From CBDUXT01 sp965371245 (GTDB taxonomy: Bacteria; Planctomycetota; Phycisphaerae; UBA1845): a stretch of DNA of 64,000 bases. The position numbers were made by a program, and so were the translations under genes. Each line of letters begins with the position of its first letter. The stretch's first letter is position 1. The stretch lies in assembly GCA_965371245.1 (NCBI GenBank), contig CBDUXT010000016.1, forward strand, positions 1 through 64,000, in the 5' to 3' direction. The notes beneath the pieces were generated by a model, which did no database searches, was not told the DNA's origin, and was given only the letters and a program-made list of their open reading frames with translations. Shown here piece after piece: positions 8,981 to 16,254 of this stretch.

Positions 8981-9011
8981 GCGCCGAGCCGCGGGCTTCA
9001 GCCCGCGCGGA
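8981..9011. repeat. Palindrome GCCGCGGGCTTCAGCCCGCG
   Basis: A hairpin with stem GCGGGCT/AGCCCGC and flanks GCGCCGAGCC and GCGGA. The same unit occurs at 10155-10187, where it is translated. Downstream, TTGACCTCCCAATGACC and GCTATACTAAG (9025-9060) could be a promoter for the gene at 9094, but the spacing is not convincing. Confidence 0.75.
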
Positions 9012-9093
9012 CATCCGCACGTCATTGACCTCCCAATGACCGTAACCCCGCTATACTAAGACACGGAGTACCCGAAACAAACGGACCGAAGAG

Positions 9094-10203
9094 ATGACCG
9101 GACGAGAAGCTCAAACCCATGCCGCCATCCGCGTTCACTGGATCCGCGTACCCACGCCGAAAGTCGGCGCGCTTTCCATAGCTCATCTCATAATCGGAAT
9201 CGTCGTATCCTTCGTGCTCGCCCTGCTCGCCGCCTTTGCGTTCGCTGCTCTGGTTCGAGTGGGTTTTCCGTCAGATTGGTGGGTGGTCGGAATCGCCTTT
9301 ATCGTCTTCCCAGTCGTCGGAGCGGTCTTGTGGACGTGGGCATTCGCCCGCTTTCGCCAGCGTCGTTTCCTCCAAGAAACCGTGATCAGATCGCAGCGCC
9401 TCACGTCGCTCGAATCCCATCACGACGCACCCGCGCGTCTACCACACCGATGCATCGAGCGAATCTTACGGCGGCAGTACTGGTTCCCAAGAAGACTGAC
9501 AGAAGCCCTGCGGCACGCAGGCTCGGGCCGTCTTGTGGTTGTGGAGGATCCCTCCGGACAGCGCTATCCCTACCCGGTTCCGCTGGACATCGACTTTGAG
9601 CCCGTGGACGTCACGGAAGATTCAGAGCAGGTCTGGCACATGGTTTGGATGAACCTCGACGCGCAAGGCGGCGAGGAAGAACAAGATGCCGACATGCAGG
9701 AAGACCAGACAACGGACGACGGTCCGGTCCGAAGGTGGAAGGCAATAACGTGGTCCATCTGCAAGTGGGCGTTCGTTCTCTTCGGAGGATCAGTCTGGCT
9801 CTTCGGACTCTACAGCGTACGCGGTTCTGTCTTGCCTGGTTTGTTGTTGATCCCGCTCGCCGTCTTTCCCCTCACGACTCTCTTGAGCAACGACCGATGG
9901 TGGGTCGTCCCCGGCGGCCTCGCTTATTGTCAAGACCGCGCGTGGGAGAAGGGTATGAGGGTCAAGCTCTTTACGCCCGACAGCACGCCCTTGCTCATGG
10001 ACCTACGGTCAGGCACAGGGTACCTGCTGGACGGCCGGCGCCTTCGAGTATTCGACTGCGCCGAGCTGACACGTTGGCTTGTGATCGCCGGTTGGATCAG
10101 CCGGGCTCGCCATCCTAACCTCGACGAGGTACGAGAATTCATCGGCGTAAACGAGCGCGCCGAGCCGCGGGCTTCAGCCCGCGCGGATTCAACGCGCGAG
10201 TAG
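9094..10203 (+). CDS. Four-span membrane protein of unknown function
   Basis: 369 residues with no family recognised. It has two N-terminal helices (LIIGIVVSFVLALLAAFAFA ~32-51 and WWVVGIAFIVFPVVGAVLW ~62-80). A cytoplasmic segment of about 140 residues contains an acidic stretch (GGEEEQDADMQEDQTTDD). A second helix pair follows (WAFVLFGGSVWLFGLYSV and VLPGLLLIPLAVFPLTTLL), then a C-terminal soluble part resembling a PH-like domain (DRWWVVPGGLAYCQDRAWEKGMRVKLF). The last ~16 codons are encoded by a dispersed GC palindrome, so the natural C-terminus was probably replaced by the insertion. Confidence 0.7.
   Translation: MTGREAQTHAAIRVHWIRVPTPKVGALSIAHLIIGIVVSFVLALLAAFAFAALVRVGFPSDWWVVGIAFIVFPVVGAVLWTWAFARFRQRRFLQETVIRSQRLTSLESHHDAPARLPHRCIERILRRQYWFPRRLTEALRHAGSGRLVVVEDPSGQRYPYPVPLDIDFEPVDVTEDSEQVWHMVWMNLDAQGGEEEQDADMQEDQTTDDGPVRRWKAITWSICKWAFVLFGGSVWLFGLYSVRGSVLPGLLLIPLAVFPLTTLLSNDRWWVVPGGLAYCQDRAWEKGMRVKLFTPDSTPLLMDLRSGTGYLLDGRRLRVFDCAELTRWLVIAGWISRARHPNLDEVREFIGVNERAEPRASARADSTRE
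10155..10187. repeat. GCCGCGGGCTTCAGCCCGCG palindrome inside a gene end
   Basis: It matches 8981-9011 and is read in frame as ERAEPRASARAD at the end of the preceding protein. The stop codon falls 13 bases past it. Confidence 0.8.
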
Positions 10204-10267
10204 ACACCGCACACTCACCTAACTCGATGATCCAACCCGACCTGCGACGCACCCCCATCAAACCGGC

Positions 10268-10352
10268 GGTTGGCATGGGCAAACGCGTTTGCCCGTGCAG
10301 GACGGGCTTGGGCTCAAGGCATCAAGCTGCCCCTTTGGGCACGGCTGGATGG
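10268..10352. repeat. REPIN-like pair, GGCATGGGCAAAC type
   Basis: GGTTGGCATGGGCAAACGCG with TTTGCCCGTGC forms the left hairpin. CTGCCCCTTTGGGCACGGCTGG is a degenerate right unit. The left arm resembles the pair at 26227-26303. Confidence 0.55.
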
Positions 10353-10412
10353 CCGACGCGAAGACACGGGTAAGCTGCGCTGACCCATGGCACCCGCCGC
10401 GACGCACCCTCT

Positions 10413-11120
10413 TCAAACCGAAACCGGCGCCAGCAGTGGATCAACCACCCCGGCTTCCGTAAACGCCGCCCGCCGCGCGTTGCACGAGTCGCACTTTCCG
10501 CACGGTCGAGGCGTCGCCCGATCGCACGTCCACGTGCTCTTCATGGCCACCTCGAACCGAACCGCCAGCCGAACGATGTCGGCATGCGACAGGTCCACCA
10601 GCGGGGCCTCGATGGCCACACGCGACCCGGCCGACGGGACGCACTCGACCATGATGTCGAACGAGTGCAGAAACTCGCGCAGGCCCTCCTGGTACACGGT
10701 CGTCCCGGTCAAGCCGACATGCGACGCCTCGCAGAACCGCGAGAGACCCGTTACGACGGTCGCGGCCCCGACGCGGTGCGCGCACTGCACGGCCGTTGCC
10801 AGAAGCGCCGGCACCAGCCCGCGCAGCGACCCGATGGACAGCTCCGGTACGTCGATCCCAAACTCGCCGCCCACGCCGGAGCCCGCACCCTCGCCGGTAG
10901 CGAGCTGCTGTTGAAGCTGAATCAGGTGAGGCAGCTCCAGCTCGACGACCCGCGCCGATCGGAAGGACGACGCCAGCGCTTCGATCGCCTTCGACTCGGG
11001 CGGCGCGGACCGCTGCCCGAAGTCGATATGGACCAAGACCAGATCGTGCTCCGCTGCGTACCGCGCCGCGGCCACCGCCCCTTTGATTCCGCCGCCGGTT
11101 AAAACCACGATCGTCGCCAT
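10413..11120 (-). CDS. QueC-like protein with an altered PP-loop
   Basis: 235 residues with the QueC (7-cyano-7-deazaguanine synthase) layout. The N-terminal ATP-pyrophosphatase fold contains HIDFGQRSAPPESKA. The C-terminal zinc site is C199, C207, C210 and C213 in TWTC...PCGKCDSC, and PLVDLSHADIVRLA precedes it. The expected ATP-binding SGGxDS loop is instead TGGGIKG (7-14): the Ser and the Asp-Ser pair that hold ATP pyrophosphate are gone. It is therefore either a non-ATPase paralogue or uses a different chemistry. I use the ATG at 11120; an in-frame TTG lies two codons upstream. It stands alone, with no queD, queE or queF beside it. Confidence 0.75.
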   Translation of the reverse strand: MATIVVLTGGGIKGAVAAARYAAEHDLVLVHIDFGQRSAPPESKAIEALASSFRSARVVELELPHLIQLQQQLATGEGAGSGVGGEFGIDVPELSIGSLRGLVPALLATAVQCAHRVGAATVVTGLSRFCEASHVGLTGTTVYQEGLREFLHSFDIMVECVPSAGSRVAIEAPLVDLSHADIVRLAVRFEVAMKSTWTCDRATPRPCGKCDSCNARRAAFTEAGVVDPLLAPVSV

Positions 11121-11144
11121 GTACAACTCGTCCTATCGCTAAGA

Positions 11145-11262
11145 GCGTGTTTAAGAAGGCTCTTTCAGAGCCGCGCCCGTAAGGAAGCGGTCCGGATTCG
11201 CACACGAAACCGTTCCCTCACGGTCGCGGCTCGGTTTGTCATGACCCTACTTATACACCCTC
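11145..11262. repeat. 118-bp MITE/REPIN-like element, copy 1
   Basis: It begins GCGTGTTTAAGAAGG and ends with the near-inverse CTTATACACCCTC. Internally, GAGCCGCGCCCGTAAGGAA faces TCCCTCACGGTCGCGGCTC. By eye it differs at about 7 of 118 positions from the inverted copy at 54423-54540. The rest of the gap to 11447 shows nothing recognisable apart from the ribosome binding site AAGGAGG at 11436. Confidence 0.85.
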
Positions 11263-11447
11263 CAAGACCGGTCGTCCGGCCTGCCTCCTTCGAATCTATC
11301 CCAGCCTATATCGGCCACCCGCACCCGGCACAGTCAGCCCGGTCATTCGGCACACCGCATGCATGCCCTTGGCCGGTTGCGATACGCTTGTGAGACAGAT
11401 ACCTTCCCGGCTTCCGCAACCATCCGCGAATCCACAAGGAGGCCGAG

Positions 11448-12689
11448 ATGCCCGAGATAACGCCCTTTGCCGCGATCCGTTTCGACCACGCGCCCACCGA
11501 CGGCGACCTGTCCGACAAGATCGCCCCGCCCTACGACGTCCTCAGCCTGGAAGCCAAGAACGCCCTCCTCGCCCGTAGCGAACGCAACATCGTCGCCATC
11601 GACCTGCCTCACGTGCCACCCAAGTCCGCCGGCCCGGAGGAGGTCTATGAGCGAGCGGCCAATCTGCTGGGCGAGTGGCTCGACGACGGAACGCTCGTCC
11701 GCGAGGAAACCCCCGCGATCTATCTCTACCACCAGCGATTCAAGCACAACGGCCAGTCCTACACGCGCCGCAAGTTCATCGCCCTTGTGCGGCTCCAGCC
11801 GTTCTCCGAGGGATCCATCCTGCCGCACGAGCAGACGTTCGGCGGACCCAAGGAAGACCGGCTGGCGCTGATGCGGGCCACCCGGTGCCAACTCTCGCCC
11901 ATCTTTGGGCTCTTCGCCGACCCCCCGGACGACATCGGCGAGGCCTTCGAGGTAACCGCCGACGACCGGCCCGACGTGCAGGCCGAGCAAGACGGCGTGA
12001 CCAATCACCTCTGGATCGCTACGGATCGCGAAGTGATCGACGCCGTCGTTTCCACCATGATCGACAAGAAGGTCTACATCGCCGACGGACACCACCGCTA
12101 CGGCACGGCCCTGCTCTATCGCGACTGGCTCACCGAGCAACGCGGCGGCGACTTGCCCGAGGATCACCCGGCCAACTTCGTCATGTTCGTCCTGGCTGGC
12201 ATGAACGACCCGGGCTGTTTGATTCTTCCTTATCACCGAGCGCTGGCGAATGTCTCGCTCGATTCACTTCTCTCGGCCTGGTCAGAGGGCACGGCCCCCG
12301 CCGCTCGCGAAGAGGCCGACGTGGTTCTGTTCGACGGTAACAGCGGCTCCGAAACACCGCTCGCGTTCACCAGCCGTGACACCCTTAAGACACTGGCCCC
12401 CGACGAGTGCGACGCCTGGCACAAGCTGGACTACGCCTATCTGCATCGCCACCTGATTGATGAGCTACTGAAAGGAAAGCTGGGCACGGAACCAGACGTG
12501 CGGTATGTAAAATCAGCCGACGACGCCCGCGAAACCGCCCGAAGAGAATCCGGCGTGGCTCTCTTGATGAATGCCACCCCCATGACACATTTACGAGCCG
12601 TCAGCGAAGCCGGCGGACTCATGCCCCAAAAAAGCACCTACTTTTTCCCCAAGCTGGCTACGGGATTGACCATGAACCCGCTGGCGTAG
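11448..12689 (+). CDS. DUF1015 family protein
   Basis: 413 residues, the usual size for the family. It opens with the characteristic PFAAIRFD and PPYDVLS (~27), followed by RSERNIVAIDLPH, IYLYHQRF and RKFIALVRLQPF. IADGHHRYGTALLYRD (~207) is the strongest family motif and looks like a metal or phosphate site. The function is unknown; it is a cytoplasmic protein that is often found near serine-synthesis genes, and a SerA-like gene lies 9 kb away here. An excellent ribosome binding site, AAGGAGG, lies 5 bases upstream of the ATG. Palindromes AGAGGCCTCT (12742) and GAAAAGGCCTTTTC (12783) follow the gene and may end transcription. Confidence 0.88.
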   Translation: MPEITPFAAIRFDHAPTDGDLSDKIAPPYDVLSLEAKNALLARSERNIVAIDLPHVPPKSAGPEEVYERAANLLGEWLDDGTLVREETPAIYLYHQRFKHNGQSYTRRKFIALVRLQPFSEGSILPHEQTFGGPKEDRLALMRATRCQLSPIFGLFADPPDDIGEAFEVTADDRPDVQAEQDGVTNHLWIATDREVIDAVVSTMIDKKVYIADGHHRYGTALLYRDWLTEQRGGDLPEDHPANFVMFVLAGMNDPGCLILPYHRALANVSLDSLLSAWSEGTAPAAREEADVVLFDGNSGSETPLAFTSRDTLKTLAPDECDAWHKLDYAYLHRHLIDELLKGKLGTEPDVRYVKSADDARETARRESGVALLMNATPMTHLRAVSEAGGLMPQKSTYFFPKLATGLTMNPLA

Positions 12690-12838
12690 GGCGGTCAAAC
12701 CCTTCCTCTCGGTCCCAAGTGAAGGCGCGCCCGGTCCCTATTGAGAGGCCTCTGGATCGCCTGTACCACCCCTCAAGCCACCGAAAAGGCCTTTTCTCTC
12801 TCGTGGCCGGAAAAATTTGATTCTGAATGGATTCAACC

Positions 12839-12866
12839 TTGAAACAACACAACAATGTTGTAGTAT
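12839..12866 (+). promoter_or_regulatory. Promoter with palindrome in the spacer, predicted leaderless
   Basis: TTGAAA (12839-12844) and TAGTAT (12861-12866) are separated by 16 bases that include the perfect dyad CAACAATGTTG (12850-12860). MerR-type regulators bind dyads within the spacer, and the downstream gene is MerR-like, so autoregulation is likely. The start codon is at 12873, seven bases after the -10 box. That places the expected transcription start on the ATG itself, and no ribosome binding site fits in between. Confidence 0.6.
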
Positions 12867-12872
12867 CTAGGT

Positions 12873-13385
12873 ATGCAAGAATCCGAGGGATATTACTCAG
12901 CCAAGGTCGCCTGCCAGGCCTGCGGTGTAACCGCCCGACAGCTCGACTACTGGATCACAAGCGGCGTTATTGAACCGACACGGGTGCTCGAGTGTGAGCG
13001 GCAGGACGCCACCAGGAAACGCCGAAGGGCGTACCACCTGTTTGATTTCAAAGTCCTGCTGCGGATCAAGCTGGTCGGGGACTTGCGCCAGGCCGGCGCG
13101 TCGCTACAGCGAATTCGCGACGCGCTTAAGAGGCTGTCGGGCAGGCGCGTAGCGGGCGCCACTTGGCTCGTCACCGACGGCAAGGGGGTCTTTCAACCCA
13201 CGAACGATCCGGCCTGCCTGGAGTCAATGGCTAATCAAGAGACGGGGCAATTCGTCTTCGCGGCCATTGTGGTTGGTACAGCGCGAGACCACGTTAAGAG
13301 GCAACTCGCGCGGTGTGAGCGTTTCCCACACGATCGCTACCACGGAGTGCTCAAACAGTGGAACGAAAGAACCATCTCGGCGTAA
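12873..13385 (+). CDS. MerR-like HTH transcriptional regulator
   Basis: 170 residues. The N-terminal winged helix-turn-helix of MerR type reads YYSAKVACQACGVTARQLDYWITSGVIEP, then a charged wing (ERQDATRKRRRAYHLFDF) and the helix LLRIKLVGDLRQAGASLQRIRDALKRL (to ~92). Instead of a long dimerisation coiled coil with cysteines, it has a compact C-terminal domain (WLVTDGKGVFQPTNDP, then QFVFAAIVVG) of unknown ligand. It is the first gene of a plus-strand cluster running to 16776, with a palindrome in the spacer of its own promoter, and probably controls the cluster. The next gene follows after 17 bases. Confidence 0.8.
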   Translation: MQESEGYYSAKVACQACGVTARQLDYWITSGVIEPTRVLECERQDATRKRRRAYHLFDFKVLLRIKLVGDLRQAGASLQRIRDALKRLSGRRVAGATWLVTDGKGVFQPTNDPACLESMANQETGQFVFAAIVVGTARDHVKRQLARCERFPHDRYHGVLKQWNERTISA

Positions 13386-13402
13386 GCGAAGAGGGACGCA
13401 CG

Positions 13403-13981
13403 ATGACCGCTACGCTGGAGCGCCCGCAAGATGCCACACGGCACATCCTTCACGCCGTGATCGGTGTCTGGTTTCGCGGGGAGCACACCTTCTACGTCAA
13501 ACGCTCCAAGAAGATGAAAAACTATCCGGGCGCCTGGAGCCTCTTTTCCATTCAATACACACCCGGCGAGCTGCCCGATTCGCTCGATCTCGATCACGTG
13601 CAGCGCCTGATGGATCGCATGTCCAACGAGCGGCTCCGCGGCTCACCGATCTCGGTCCGCCAATTCCTTACGGCCTCGACCTGCACGAAAAACCCGATCA
13701 ACATGATCGTCAACCTGCGGCTCTACCACGTTGAGTTCGCCAACAAGCCGGCGCTGAACCGGGCCTACTACGAAGATGCCGCGTGGATGACACCGCCCGA
13801 GTACGCCGCCCGCCGCGGAAACGCCCTCTGCGGTTCGTGTTTGCGGATGTGGCGGGAATACTCATCCAAGCATATTCAGACCAGCCCTGCAACGATAAAC
13901 GATACGCGAGTAATCCGGCGGCCAACCGGGGAATACGCGATCGACCATGCAGACAAGATGCCAGAGCGCGTCGATGGCTAA
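13403..13981 (+). CDS. Nudix-like protein without a canonical Nudix box
   Basis: 192 residues. The start ATGACC at 13403 has GAAGAGGGA upstream. The first 90 residues look like a Nudix fold: HAVIGVWFRGEHTFYVKRS, then KNYPGAWSLFS and YTPGELP. The catalytic REUxEE helix is not present: the place is taken by RLMDRMSNERLRG, so hydrolysis of a nucleoside diphosphate derivative is doubtful. A later segment (NMIVNLRLYHVEF) continues the sheet, and a cysteine pair occurs in LCGSCLRMW. A degenerate Nudix domain can act as a ligand sensor, as in NrtR regulators; that is inference here. Confidence 0.55.
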   Translation: MTATLERPQDATRHILHAVIGVWFRGEHTFYVKRSKKMKNYPGAWSLFSIQYTPGELPDSLDLDHVQRLMDRMSNERLRGSPISVRQFLTASTCTKNPINMIVNLRLYHVEFANKPALNRAYYEDAAWMTPPEYAARRGNALCGSCLRMWREYSSKHIQTSPATINDTRVIRRPTGEYAIDHADKMPERVDG

Positions 13982-14014
13982 GCCGAAGCATATCTCGCCG
14001 TCGATAGGCCGTTC

Positions 14015-14896
14015 ATGGGGCTCCTGAGCTACGGCGGGTTTTGTTTGGTTCTTGCTGTCGGGCTCTTGCTCGCCTGTGCCCTTGGAACCTACCTGCCTCT
14101 TCTCAGCGGATCAACACCCTGGCCCGTCTGCAGGGTTCCGTTTGAGCTTTTTCTATCCGTCCTCAACGTGGACACTCCGAAGTTCGATGATGGAGACTCC
14201 AGGTCGCTACCCGTCTATATAGACGTTATCGGGAAAGCCTACACATGGATTATCGTGGTGTTTACTGTCGTCCTCACTTTCGTCGCCATGCTGGACAAGG
14301 TTCGATACCGAGGAATACTGAGAAAGGAAGCCGAAAAACATAAGCGCGAGCTCGCCGAGCGGCAGGTTGTTGAAGTCAGACCTATCGTAGAGCGCGGGAA
14401 GGATGACGTTGCCACGTTGGCTGAGCTACTCGCCAACTGCGAGAAGGCGGTTATGTTTGCCGGAAGCTTCGACTGGCTCTTGCGAACGAAGAACGGCATA
14501 ACCACTGAGGAAACGAAACGCCTGACGGCCCGCGTTAATGACCTCATCGCGGACAAGAAAATCACCTTCGTAAGCCATTGCACCGGGCGTGCCGACGTTG
14601 AGGCTCGGCTCAGTAAGATTGATGCGTCGTTCGCCGCGACTTTCTCGTCACGCTTTGTGGATAAGAGCAAGAGGGGCATCAAGGTTCTCTTCACGTTTGT
14701 TTGGTATGATGGGCATCGAAGCGCCTGCTGCACGCGCGTCGGAAGGATTTCGGAGTTGAGCGATGCCGAGGAGAACAACATTCTCGTCGGTTACAACGGG
14801 CCCGAGAGCTGGGTTCTGCTACATCTTGTTGATCAGCTTACGGACGAACCTTCGCTGCGGGCAGAGCTTGCGCGTCAACTGAAGAAGCGGAACTAA
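14015..14896 (+). CDS. Two-span membrane protein with cytoplasmic domain
   Basis: 293 residues. Two transmembrane helices lie at ~3-30 (GFCLVLAVGLLLACALGTYL) and ~77-94 (YTWIIVVFTVVLTFVAML). A basic coiled segment (RKEAEKHKRELAERQ) leads into a ~180-residue cytoplasmic domain. VMFAGSFDWLL, ITFVSHCTGRADVEARL and GIKVLFTFVWYDGHRSACC look like beta strands of a phospholipase-D-like alpha/beta fold, but no HxK motifs are present, so a regulatory or binding role fits better. Codon use is visibly less GC-rich than in the flanking replication and DUF1015 genes. It ends 4 bases before the methyltransferase, so it is probably in the same transcript. Confidence 0.65.
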   Translation: MGLLSYGGFCLVLAVGLLLACALGTYLPLLSGSTPWPVCRVPFELFLSVLNVDTPKFDDGDSRSLPVYIDVIGKAYTWIIVVFTVVLTFVAMLDKVRYRGILRKEAEKHKRELAERQVVEVRPIVERGKDDVATLAELLANCEKAVMFAGSFDWLLRTKNGITTEETKRLTARVNDLIADKKITFVSHCTGRADVEARLSKIDASFAATFSSRFVDKSKRGIKVLFTFVWYDGHRSACCTRVGRISELSDAEENNILVGYNGPESWVLLHLVDQLTDEPSLRAELARQLKKRN

Positions 14897-14900
14897 GGCG

Positions 14901-15695
14901 GTGCATCCCAGAGAACAACCCAGCCCGAACGAAGCCCCACGCACTGTCGCCGAGCTTCCGGAGGAACGGTCGATGCCCGGCTGGTGGACCGAACACGCGG
15001 ACGAGTACGCCCACCTAATCAACAGCACCGACCGCGACTCACGGTTTCTTCGGCAGCGCGGCCTCAAGCCAACCCTGGTCCGCATGGCCGGTAACTGCTC
15101 TGATGCGTCCGTGCTCGACGCCGGCTGCGGCGACGGATGGCTGCTCGACGCGCTCGCGCCGCGCGAAGGCCACGGCTGCGATCTTTGCCGCTTCGACAAG
15201 TTCCCGGCTCGTTGGCAGTTTCGCGAGGGCGACGTCCGCGGGCTGTCCTACTCCGACGGCTGTTTCGACGTCACCGTGGCCAGCCTCGTCCTCATCTGGT
15301 TCCCCGAACTCGACCGTGCGATGTCGGAGCTATGTCGGGTCACCAAACACGGCGGCCGCGTTGTCCTTGCCATCATGAACCCCTACTTCTACCGTACCGG
15401 CCGGCTCGACGAAGACGGGCGGTTCGCCCTCGAACGGAACCTCGCCTCGCCGTTCGTCCTCGAGGACCACCGAATCGCCGGCGTCGTCGGTCCGTTCGCG
15501 TACCACTATCGGCCGCTGCCCGTCTACTTGAACGCATGCGTCTTGGCCGGGCTCGTCATCGAGGAGGTGGCCGACTGGCACATCGACATGGACGCCTTTG
15601 TCGAGCATTTCGAGACCGCCAAGCCCGGCAACATCGAACGCACGGGCGACGTTCCCATGTACACCTTCATCAAGTGTAGAAGAGAACCCGCGTGA
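14901..15695 (+). CDS. Class I SAM-dependent methyltransferase
   Basis: 264 residues, GTG start. Motif I is VLDAGCGDGWL (71-81). The acidic end of the second strand is FREGDVRGLSYSDGCFDV, motif IV is VASLVLIWFPELD, and RVTKHGGRVVLAIMNPYFYRT resembles the post-motif helix and strand of UbiE/Methyltransf_11 proteins. The C-terminal substrate region has HYRPLPVYLNACVLAGLVIEEV, typical of small-molecule methyltransferases. The substrate is unknown. The stop codon overlaps the GTG of the next gene in a GTGA junction, so the two are translationally coupled. Confidence 0.82.
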   Translation: MHPREQPSPNEAPRTVAELPEERSMPGWWTEHADEYAHLINSTDRDSRFLRQRGLKPTLVRMAGNCSDASVLDAGCGDGWLLDALAPREGHGCDLCRFDKFPARWQFREGDVRGLSYSDGCFDVTVASLVLIWFPELDRAMSELCRVTKHGGRVVLAIMNPYFYRTGRLDEDGRFALERNLASPFVLEDHRIAGVVGPFAYHYRPLPVYLNACVLAGLVIEEVADWHIDMDAFVEHFETAKPGNIERTGDVPMYTFIKCRREPA

Positions 15696-16228
15696 TTCGC
15701 GCCGGCATCTCGGGCACCAACTGGACGGGGAAGTCGACAACTCTAAGAGACTTCATCGACCAGCATGCGGCGGTCAAGACAGAAACCGTCGTCTTGTCCG
15801 ACGTCGCGCGCCGTTGTCCACACCCGCTGGTCGAGGATCAGACGCCGCAGGCTTCCCGGTGGATGCTCGACGAGGTAAGCGCGATCCTGCAGCGGACGTG
15901 CAATGTCGATCTCCAGCTCTTTGACCGTACGCCGCTCGACATCCTTGCGTTTACGCAATACGCGTTCGATCGCGAGACGACGCGTGCCGACCAGGCCTTG
16001 ATGTCTGCGATTGAGCGACTGCTAACCAAGTTCGACACGATCTTCTACGTACCGATCGAGAATCCATGGCCCGTTGGGGTTCGGCCGGCGCCAAAGAGGG
16101 TCGCGTTCGCCTTGCTCATGGACCGATACTTGGTTCAAATGATCGATCGCCACGGAATCGACGTGGTGCGACTCCCGTGGAAGCTTGACGAGCGCCCCCC
16201 GACTATCGCGAGGCACCTCGGTGTATAG
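15692..16228 (+). CDS. P-loop NTPase, small-molecule kinase-like
   Basis: 178 residues. The Walker A variant GISGTNWTGKST (5-16) opens the protein. Next come an arginine-containing LSDVARRCPHPL segment, QASRWMLDEVSAIL and the strand LQLFDRTPLDILAF, whose acidic residue and DRT resemble the thymidylate/deoxynucleoside kinase group (AAA_28-like). KFDTIFYVPIENPWP follows. It probably phosphorylates a nucleoside, nucleotide or similar small molecule. GTG start, overlapping the methyltransferase stop by 4 bases. The desulfidase-like gene follows 26 bases later. Confidence 0.7.
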   Translation: MIRAGISGTNWTGKSTTLRDFIDQHAAVKTETVVLSDVARRCPHPLVEDQTPQASRWMLDEVSAILQRTCNVDLQLFDRTPLDILAFTQYAFDRETTRADQALMSAIERLLTKFDTIFYVPIENPWPVGVRPAPKRVAFALLMDRYLVQMIDRHGIDVVRLPWKLDERPPTIARHLGV

Positions 16229-16254
16229 CTCCCGTCCCTGGCGAGCCCCGTTTC

